A stretch of 10,369 nucleotides of DNA from Nonomuraea sp. GTDB taxonomy: Bacteria > Actinomycetota > Actinomycetes > Streptosporangiales > Streptosporangiaceae. Shown here piece after piece: positions 5,849 to 10,369 of this stretch. Below the pieces are notes generated by a model that saw nothing but the letters and a program-made list of their open reading frames with translations, had not been told where the DNA came from and ran no database searches. How positions within the stretch are numbered: position 1 is the stretch's first letter; the number at the start of each line of letters is the position of its first letter. The position numbers and the translations under genes were made by a program. Location of the stretch: positions 1 to 10,369 of the forward strand of contig JABFVJ010000289.1 in the NCBI GenBank assembly GCA_013362835.1, in the 5' to 3' direction.

Positions 5849-5855
5849 CGGTCGG

Positions 5856-6308
5856 GTGACCGACAATCGTGTGCCGCCGTCGTTCGAGCTGGTGCTGGGC
5901 GGCGGGTCGCTGCTCGTGCAGGTGGGGCGGGAGCTCAACACCGAGACCGAGCGCCGCCTCGCCCCGCTCGGCCTCACCGCGCAGCAGGCGGCGCTGCTGC
6001 TGCACGCCGCCCGCGGGCAGAGCACGCCGACGCTGCTGAAGAGCCGGCTCGGCACGGACACGGCGGGGATGACCCGGCTGCTGGACCGGCTGGAGGCCAA
6101 GGGGCTGCTGCGCCGGGTGCGGCGGGCCGAGGACCGGCGTTCGGTCGCGATCGAGCTGACCGAGGAGGGGCTGGCGCTCGTGCCCAGCCTGCCGCCGATC
6201 TTCGGCGGGATCAGCCACCAGGTCTTCGCGGGCTTCTCCGAGGAGGAGATCGCGCAGGTCACGGGCGCGCTGCGGCGCATCATGGCCAACCTCGCGTCGG
6301 CCCCTTAG
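5856..6308 (+). CDS. MarR-family transcriptional regulator
   Basis: A 150-residue winged-helix regulator of normal MarR length. The helix-turn-helix runs roughly from TLLKSRLGTDTAGMTRLLDRLEAKGLL (59-85), with recognition helix residues around GMTRLLDRL (71-79). The wing carries the diagnostic AEDRRSVAIELTEEG (91-105) with Asp93-Arg94-Arg95. Flanking helices at 10-35 and about 110-145 provide the dimer interface. MarR proteins bind palindromes as dimers and are released by phenolic or drug-like ligands or by oxidation. There is no cysteine in this protein, so thiol-based redox sensing like OhrR is unlikely. The GTG start is preferred over an ATG nine codons upstream because it sits at the predicted transcription start. 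It is divergent from the FAD monooxygenase and probably represses both that gene and itself. Downstream it converges on an LLM oxidoreductase gene. Confidence 0.92.
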   Translation: MTDNRVPPSFELVLGGGSLLVQVGRELNTETERRLAPLGLTAQQAALLLHAARGQSTPTLLKSRLGTDTAGMTRLLDRLEAKGLLRRVRRAEDRRSVAIELTEEGLALVPSLPPIFGGISHQVFAGFSEEEIAQVTGALRRIMANLASAP

Positions 6309-6325
6309 CGGGTCAGGGGCCGGCG
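6295..6325. terminator. GC-rich hairpin between convergent MarR and LLM genes
   Basis: CGTCGGCCCC (6295-6304) pairs with GGGGCCGGCG (6316-6325) over 10 bp; the only imperfection is one U-G wobble when read on the plus strand. The 11-base loop contains the MarR TAG. On the minus strand the wobble becomes an A-C mismatch inside the stem, leaving a 7-bp perfect inner stem. It stands 13 bases past the LLM stop in that direction. A bidirectional terminator without a T-tract is the likely role. Confidence 0.5.
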
Positions 6326-6337
6326 GCGCGCTGGAGG

Positions 6338-7210
6338 TCAGAGCTTGGCGATGACCTCCTCGGCGAAGCGTTCCATGGTGGCGATCTTGAGGTCGAGGGT
6401 GTCCTCGCCGTACCGGGCCTTCTCCTCGGGGGTGGCGAGCCACCAGGGGGCGGCCATGGTGGCGGTCACGCCCTTGGCGGCGAAGCGGCGGTAGGTCCCG
6501 GCGTCCGGCAGCACCGCCAGCGGCGCGACGATGTCGAACGGGTCGCCCGTCCTGCCGTTGTCGTCGAGGTGCCGGCGGAGCGTGTCGAGCACCGGGTCGA
6601 GCTGCTCCTCGGTGTAGATGCGGTTGCCGATCCAGCCGTCGCCGAAGCGGGCCGCGCGGCGCAGCGCCGCCTCGCTGTCGCCGCCCACGTAGACCGGTAC
6701 GGGCCCGGCCGGCGTGGGGGAGATCGACAGAAGCGGGAGGCCGTCCAGCTCGACCGTCTCTCCGGACCAGAGGGCGCGCAGGGCGGGCAGCATGTCGTTC
6801 AGGCGGCGGCCCCGGGTGTGGAAGTCCTGGCCGGTGCCCGTGAACTCCTCCTCGCACCAGCCCACCCCGACCCCGAACGTCACCCGTTCGCGCGACAGCA
6901 CGGCGGCCGTGGAGACCAGCTTGGCCACCGTGAACAGGTCGCGGGCCGGGGCGATGTAGACGTTCGGGGAGAAGCGGAGCGTGCTGGTGACGGCGGCCAT
7001 CGCGCCGATCGTGACCCACACGTCGGGCCAGTGCGTCGCGGCCGTCCAGCGCGGCGCGCCCGATCGCGAGTACGGGTAGCGCGAGGCGAAGTCGGCGTAG
7101 AAGAGGTGGTCGGAGAGCGTGAACGTGTCGAACCCGCACCGCTCGGCCGCCCGCGCCAGCTCCACGAGCTGATCCGTCTCGACGAACGAGGCCCCCAACC
7201 ACATCCTCAT
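6338..7210 (-). CDS. LLM-class F420-type oxidoreductase (290 aa)
   Basis: A luciferase-like-monooxygenase-fold (TIM barrel) flavoprotein of the actinobacterial F420-dependent type. Early GFDTFTLSDHLFYADFASRYPYS (about 29-51) lines the active site. RVTFGVGVGWCEEEFTGTG (about 108-126) is the glycine-rich cofactor segment, and PVPVYVGGDSEAALRRAARFGDGW follows in the C-terminal half. The order matches TIGR03619-like proteins, although cofactor preference is not proven by sequence. The enzyme should transfer hydride between reduced F420 and an unknown small substrate in the cytoplasm. Its ATG overlaps the stop of the upstream LLM gene (ATGA), and GGAG lies 5 bases before it, so the two are translationally coupled. 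A second ATG two codons in is possible. No truncation is seen. Confidence 0.88.
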   Translation of the reverse strand: MRMWLGASFVETDQLVELARAAERCGFDTFTLSDHLFYADFASRYPYSRSGAPRWTAATHWPDVWVTIGAMAAVTSTLRFSPNVYIAPARDLFTVAKLVSTAAVLSRERVTFGVGVGWCEEEFTGTGQDFHTRGRRLNDMLPALRALWSGETVELDGLPLLSISPTPAGPVPVYVGGDSEAALRRAARFGDGWIGNRIYTEEQLDPVLDTLRRHLDDNGRTGDPFDIVAPLAVLPDAGTYRRFAAKGVTATMAAPWWLATPEEKARYGEDTLDLKIATMERFAEEVIAKL

Positions 7211-8454
7211 CGGAACTCCGGGGCGACCTTGGTGGCGAACAGTTCCAGGTTCCGCTTGACCGTGTCCAGCGGGAGCACGCCCTGCTGCCCCTGCATGTAC
7301 AGGCCGAACCACTCCAGGTCCGGCATCCGGTCGAGCATGCGCTGGATGCCGCGCTTGACGTCGTCGGGGGTGCCGAACAGGGCCATCTCCACGTCGTTCA
7401 TGCGCTTGGCGTCGCCCTTCTCGGGGGAGATCGGCTTGTGCTTCTCGTCCTCCTTCTTCCGCAGCACCTCCAGGTAGCCGAACGGGCCGAAGAAGGCGGC
7501 GAAGTCCTTGGGGATGCTGCGCCCGAAGGTGTTGATCGCCTCCTCGGTGGTGTCCGCGATGCCGACGATCTTGAGGATGCCGGTGTGCTCGCCCAGCTTG
7601 TAGTCCCGGCCCTGCCGGGCCGACTCCTCCTGGTAGAGCTTGGCCTTGGCGGCGTGGTCGTCGGGGTTGGGGGTGAACATCCACGGCAGGATGTTCTCCT
7701 GCGCGGCCCTGATGACCGACCGGTCGGAGATCGTGAACGGCTGCCACAGCTCGGGATGCGGGTTCTGGTACGGCCGGGGGCAGACCGAGATCGCCTGGAT
7801 CTTGTCGTCGTCGGAGACCTCGCCGGGCGCCCCGAACGTCTTGGTCCATTCCATCGCCGGCCAGCCCTCGATACCGTCGTACGGGTACGGCACCTCGTAG
7901 TCCAGCACGTCGGACTTGTAGCGGAGGGTCTCCTGCGTCCAGGCCATCTTCATGATCTTCAGCACCTCGCCGAAGACGTCGAAGTTCCGGGTGTCCGTGG
8001 CCGAGCCGTCGGAGCGGGCGGCGGCGGCGTGCCAGCGCTGGCCGAGGACGTTCATCCAGCGGTTCTGGTAGCCCCTGGCCACGCCGAGCCGCAGCCGGCC
8101 CTTGCAGAACTGGTCGAGCAGCGCCACGTCCTCGGCGGCCCTGATCGGGTCCCAGGCGGGCAGCACCATGCCGAGCGGCGCGAGCAGGATGCGCTCGGTC
8201 CGCGCGGCGAGGTCGGTGAGGAACATCAGCGGGTTGACCGAGAACTCCATGCCCTCGGAGTGGAAGTGGTGCTCGGTCATCATCAGCGCGTCGAACCCGA
8301 TCTGGTCGGCGTGGACGGCTATCTCCCGCACCTCGTGCAGCAGCTTCTGGTACGACTCGGTGTCGCGTCCGATGGGACGCCGTGCCTTGGCGTTCTCCTC
8401 GGCCGCGTATCCAGAGCCTGGAATCTGCGGATTCAGGAAGATAGAGAACTTCAC
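7207..8454 (-). CDS. LLM-class flavin-dependent oxidoreductase, luciferase-like (415 aa)
   Basis: A longer luciferase-family protein of a different subgroup from its two LLM neighbours. It begins KFSIFLNP and carries TEHHF (60-64), equivalent to the EHH region with the catalytic histidine of bacterial luciferase and FMN-dependent monooxygenases. GRLRLGVARGYQNRW (near 120-135) is the flavin phosphate region. A lysine/aspartate-rich helical segment with KKEDEKHKPISPEKGDAKR (near 340-360) is an insertion relative to short LLMs. Such enzymes use reduced FMN and oxygen to oxidise aliphatic or cyclic substrates; the substrate is unknown and no flavin reductase gene is in the window. The GTG start at 8454 is chosen because AAAGAGG lies 6 bases upstream; the in-frame ATG at 8487 has no ribosome site and adds 11 charged residues before the barrel start. 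The gene overlaps the following 290-aa LLM by 4 bases and shares an 86-base divergent region with a third LLM. Confidence 0.88.
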   Translation of the reverse strand: MKFSIFLNPQIPGSGYAAEENAKARRPIGRDTESYQKLLHEVREIAVHADQIGFDALMMTEHHFHSEGMEFSVNPLMFLTDLAARTERILLAPLGMVLPAWDPIRAAEDVALLDQFCKGRLRLGVARGYQNRWMNVLGQRWHAAAARSDGSATDTRNFDVFGEVLKIMKMAWTQETLRYKSDVLDYEVPYPYDGIEGWPAMEWTKTFGAPGEVSDDDKIQAISVCPRPYQNPHPELWQPFTISDRSVIRAAQENILPWMFTPNPDDHAAKAKLYQEESARQGRDYKLGEHTGILKIVGIADTTEEAINTFGRSIPKDFAAFFGPFGYLEVLRKKEDEKHKPISPEKGDAKRMNDVEMALFGTPDDVKRGIQRMLDRMPDLEWFGLYMQGQQGVLPLDTVKRNLELFATKVAPEFR

Positions 8455-8540
8455 CGGGGACCTCTTTCCGCGGACGTCGCCTTGCAAGTTACCCTGGAAA
8501 TCTTAGCCGAGCAATCGCTTGGTTGACATGAGGAGGCCGT
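8455..8540. promoter_or_regulatory. Divergent control region between LLM genes
   Basis: These 86 bases hold start signals for two opposing LLM genes: AAAGAGG for the minus gene and AGGAGG (8531-8536) for the plus gene. TAAGAT on the minus strand (8500-8505) is a plausible -10 giving a leader of about 40 bases, but no -35 fits. A perfect 8-bp palindrome CTTGCAAG (8481-8488) lies in that leader. TTGACA (8523-8528) on the plus strand matches the -35 consensus but has no -10 downstream. The promoter of the plus gene was not identified. Confidence 0.35.
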
Positions 8541-9362
8541 ATGAGGCTGGGTGTCACGATGTTCGCCACGGATCTGGCCATGCCGGTCCAGGACCTGGCG
8601 GTCGCGGCGGAGGAACGCGGGTTCGACTCGCTCTACCTGCCCGAGCACACCCACATCCCGGTCAGCCGCCGTACCCCGTACGCGGGCGGACCCGGCGAGC
8701 TGCCCGAGGAGTACAAGCGCACGCTCGACCCGCTGGTCGCGCTCTCCTTCGCCGCCGCCGCGACCCGGCGGCTGCGGGTCGGCACCGGCATCCTGCTCGC
8801 CGCCCAGCGCGACCCGATCGTGACCGCCAAGGCCCTCGCCACCCTCGACCACCTGTCGGGCGGGCGCGTGGTGGTCGGCGTCGGGTTCGGCTGGAACGTC
8901 GAGGAGATCGAGAACCACGGCGTCCCGTACGCCCGGCGGCGCGAGGTCGCCCGGCGCAACGTGCTGGCCATGCGGGCCTTCTGGCGGGACGAGGTGGCCT
9001 CCCCGGAAGGGCTCGAACCGTCGTGGTCCTGGCCCAAACCGGCCCACGACCTGCCCGTCCACCTCGGCGGCGCCGCGGGGCCGAAGCTGTTCGCGCACGT
9101 GGCCGAGTACGGCGACGGCTGGATGCCGATCGGCGGCAAGGGCGTCAAGGACGCGCTGCCCGCCCTGCGCGAGGCGTGCGAGAAGGCCGGGCGGCCGATG
9201 GCCAAGGTGATCCCCTTCGGCACGCTCCCGACCCGCGAGAAGCTCGACTACTACGCCGGGCTCGGCATCGAGGAGGCCGTGGCGAGCCTGCCGAGCGGCC
9301 CGGCGGACGTCGTCCTGCGCGCGCTCGACGGCTACGCGCACCTGGTGGAGGGGGTGTCATAA
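8541..9362 (+). CDS. LLM-class F420-type oxidoreductase (273 aa)
   Basis: A 273-residue member of the short F420-type LLM subfamily (TIGR03619-like). GFDSLYLPEHTHIPVS (about 29-44) places the EHTH active-site motif. RRLRVGTGILLAAQRDPIVTAKALATLDHLSGGR (75-108) is the most conserved LLM stretch, and VVVGVGFGWNVEEIENHGV (109-127) is the cofactor-binding loop. LPVHLGGAAGPKLFAHVAEYGDGW follows at about 170-195. The expected reaction is F420-dependent reduction or oxidation of an unidentified substrate. The start is firm: AGGAGG lies 4 bases before the ATG. It is divergent from the two-gene LLM operon, and its loop sequence resembles the 290-aa LLM more than the 415-aa one. The TAA stop overlaps the promoter of the following kinase gene. 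Confidence 0.92.
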   Translation: MRLGVTMFATDLAMPVQDLAVAAEERGFDSLYLPEHTHIPVSRRTPYAGGPGELPEEYKRTLDPLVALSFAAAATRRLRVGTGILLAAQRDPIVTAKALATLDHLSGGRVVVGVGFGWNVEEIENHGVPYARRREVARRNVLAMRAFWRDEVASPEGLEPSWSWPKPAHDLPVHLGGAAGPKLFAHVAEYGDGWMPIGGKGVKDALPALREACEKAGRPMAKVIPFGTLPTREKLDYYAGLGIEEAVASLPSGPADVVLRALDGYAHLVEGVS

Positions 9363-9363
9363 T
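9355..9363 (+). promoter_or_regulatory. Extended -10 promoter for the Ser/Thr kinase, near-leaderless
   Basis: TGTCATAAT is an extended -10: TG one base upstream of CATAAT, which matches five of six consensus positions. It overlaps the TAA stop of the upstream LLM gene. Transcription would start near 9370, two bases before the kinase ATG, so the transcript would be essentially leaderless. No -35 is recognisable, as is usual for extended -10 promoters. The GGAGG in the end of the LLM gene is about 20 bases away, too far to serve this ATG. Confidence 0.45.
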
Positions 9364-9371
9364 GACGCCCT

Positions 9372-10369
9372 ATGTCCGAGCTTCGTGCTGATGACCCCCG
9401 TCGGCTGGGCGACTACCGGCTCTCGCGCAGGCTCGGCCAGGGCGGCCAGGGCGTCGTCTTCCTCGGTCACTCGCCGGCCGGGGCGCAGGTCGCGATCAAG
9501 CTGCTGCACGCGAGCCTGTCCAAGGACCACGACGTACGCCGCAGGTTCCTCGGCGAGGTCGAGGCGGTGCGCCGGGTGGCGGCGTTCTGCACGGCCCAGC
9601 TGCTCGACGCCGACCTCGACGGCGACCGGCCCTACCTGGTCAGCGAGTACGTCGAAGGGCCGTCGCTGGGCGAGCACGTGATCGCCAAGGGCCCGCGGCG
9701 CGGCGGCTCGCTCGACCGGCTGGCCATCGGCACCGCCACCGCGCTCGGCGCGATCCACCGGGCGGGCGTCGTGCACCGGGACCTGAAGCCGGGCAACGTC
9801 CTGCTCAGCCTCGACGGGCCGCGCGTGATCGACTTCGGCGTGTCCAGGCTGATGGACGCCGCCGCCACGACCACCAGGTCGGCCATCGGCACCCCGGCCT
9901 ACCTGTCGCCCGAGCGCGTCAACGGGGAGACCGCCGGGCCGGCTGCCGACATGTGGGCGTGGGCGCTGACGGTGGCGTACACGGCGACCGGCAGGCACGC
10001 GTACATGGCGGACACGTACCAGGAGATCCTGGCCAGGATCCTGTACGGCAAGCCGGACCTGAGAGGGCTGTCCGGGCGGCTGCGGGAGGTCGTGGAGGCG
10101 TGCCTGGCCCACGAGCCGGGCGACCGGCCGGACGCCGAGGAGACGCTGCGGCGGCTGCTCGGGCAGGACGCGGGCGACGTGCTGCCGACCGGGGCGCTCG
10201 CCGCCGCGGAGACGGGCACGACCGTGCCGCGCGACCCGGACGTGCCGGTGACCGTGCCCGAGGCGCCGCGGAAGCGGCGGGTACGGGGGTGGCAGCTCGG
10301 CGTGGCGGCCGCCGGGCTCGCGGTGGCGGTCGCCGGGTTCACGCTGTGGGTGCGCGGCGCCCAGGGCGC
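9372..10369 (+). CDS. Membrane-anchored Ser/Thr protein kinase (Hanks-type, 3' end outside window)
   Basis: The first 332 residues of a PknB-like eukaryotic-type kinase; the frame is still open at the window edge. The kinase domain spans about 15-265. It has glycine loop LGQGGQGVVFLG (21-32), VAIK with Lys43, Glu62 as the probable C-helix partner, catalytic HRDLKPGN (135-142), DFG (154-156), and GTPAYLSPE (173-181) closing the activation segment. TTTRS (166-170) offers phosphorylation sites in that segment. A Pro/Thr-rich linker follows and then RKRR (300-303) before a transmembrane helix at about 307-327, so the kinase is cytoplasmic with an extracytoplasmic sensor domain that is mostly not visible. 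The ATG is supported by the MSEL..DDPRRLGDYRL start common in such kinases and by the promoter immediately upstream. Substrates are unknown; the SARP regulator in the same window is only a speculative candidate. Confidence 0.93.
   Translation, partial: MSELRADDPRRLGDYRLSRRLGQGGQGVVFLGHSPAGAQVAIKLLHASLSKDHDVRRRFLGEVEAVRRVAAFCTAQLLDADLDGDRPYLVSEYVEGPSLGEHVIAKGPRRGGSLDRLAIGTATALGAIHRAGVVHRDLKPGNVLLSLDGPRVIDFGVSRLMDAAATTTRSAIGTPAYLSPERVNGETAGPAADMWAWALTVAYTATGRHAYMADTYQEILARILYGKPDLRGLSGRLREVVEACLAHEPGDRPDAEETLRRLLGQDAGDVLPTGALAAAETGTTVPRDPDVPVTVPEAPRKRRVRGWQLGVAAAGLAVAVAGFTLWVRGAQG

Larger units (their letters stand above)
5798..5850. repeat. Inverted repeat framing the divergent MarR/monooxygenase promoters
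   Basis: CGACGATAG (5798-5806) and CTATCGTCG (5842-5850) are exact 9-bp reverse complements separated by 35 bases. Each arm contains the -10 hexamer TATCGT of one of the two outward-facing promoters. The symmetry therefore covers both start sites, which are seven bases beyond the -10 boxes on either side. It could simply reflect two similar promoters, or be an additional regulator site. Confidence 0.55.

Noticed and set aside
5829..5855. Upstream ATG start for MarR, adding nine residues
   Set aside because: The ATG lies upstream of the predicted transcription start and overlaps the -35 of the opposing promoter; it has no ribosome site. GTG at 5856 fits the leaderless layout better.
5807..7477. 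A 556-codon plus-strand frame spanning MarR and the LLM genes
   Set aside because: It runs out of frame through MarR and antisense to two LLM genes; composition is Ala/Arg/Gly repeats typical of GC-rich shadow frames.
8523..8528. Perfect TTGACA as a promoter for the 273-aa LLM gene
   Set aside because: A -10 at normal spacing would fall inside the coding region, where no TAnnnT sequence exists, so it cannot drive that gene from its start.
9362..9391. A nine-residue upstream ORF (MTPYVRASC) overlapping the kinase start
   Set aside because: Its ATG lies upstream of the predicted transcript start and would only be used on read-through transcripts; too short to support as a gene.

Overview
This is a very GC-rich window with strong G/C preference at third codon positions. 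It carries a SARP/AfsR-type regulator, several luciferase-like oxidoreductases (at least two of them F420-type) and a membrane-anchored Ser/Thr kinase. Together these point to a filamentous actinomycete, probably of Streptomyces/Streptosporangiaceae type; the genus is inference. Ten coding regions are supported, and an eleventh feature at the left edge is doubtful. No rRNA, tRNA, CRISPR array or transposase gene is visible. The longest stretch without a gene is about 235 bases (1221-1455).

Left block (1-1460): a minus-strand pair overlapping by 4 bases, a compact HipA-like kinase followed by a DUF3037 protein, ends at a hairpin at the window edge. The upstream gene looks leaderless. Divergent from it is a short gene for a 46-residue secreted peptide (1456-1596) with a perfect Shine-Dalgarno, a signal peptide and a two-cysteine C-terminus. 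It converges on the next gene with only 8 bases between the stop codons.

Middle block (1605-6308): a large SARP-NB-ARC-TPR regulator (967 aa, minus) has a promoter region crowded with palindromes and a direct repeat. Upstream of it on the same strand is a class A FAD monooxygenase (minus), which is divergent from a MarR regulator (plus). The 63 bases between the monooxygenase and MarR genes form a near-symmetric regulatory element: two face-to-face promoters whose -10 hexamers lie in the arms of a 9-bp inverted repeat. Their -35 elements overlap at a perfect 12-bp palindrome, and both start codons sit almost at +1. The simplest reading is that MarR represses both genes.

Right block (6338-10369): two LLM-class oxidoreductases in a translationally coupled minus-strand pair (415 aa FMN/luciferase-like, then 290 aa F420-type) are divergent from a third LLM gene (273 aa, F420-type, plus). 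A Ser/Thr protein kinase follows, with its own extended -10 overlapping the LLM stop codon, and runs off the window. The five oxidoreductase and regulator genes between 4656 and 9362 look like an accessory oxidative or xenobiotic/secondary-metabolite locus. No substrate can be assigned from sequence.

A recurring theme is initiation without a Shine-Dalgarno: four genes have a plausible -10 box placed so that transcription would start at or within two bases of the start codon.
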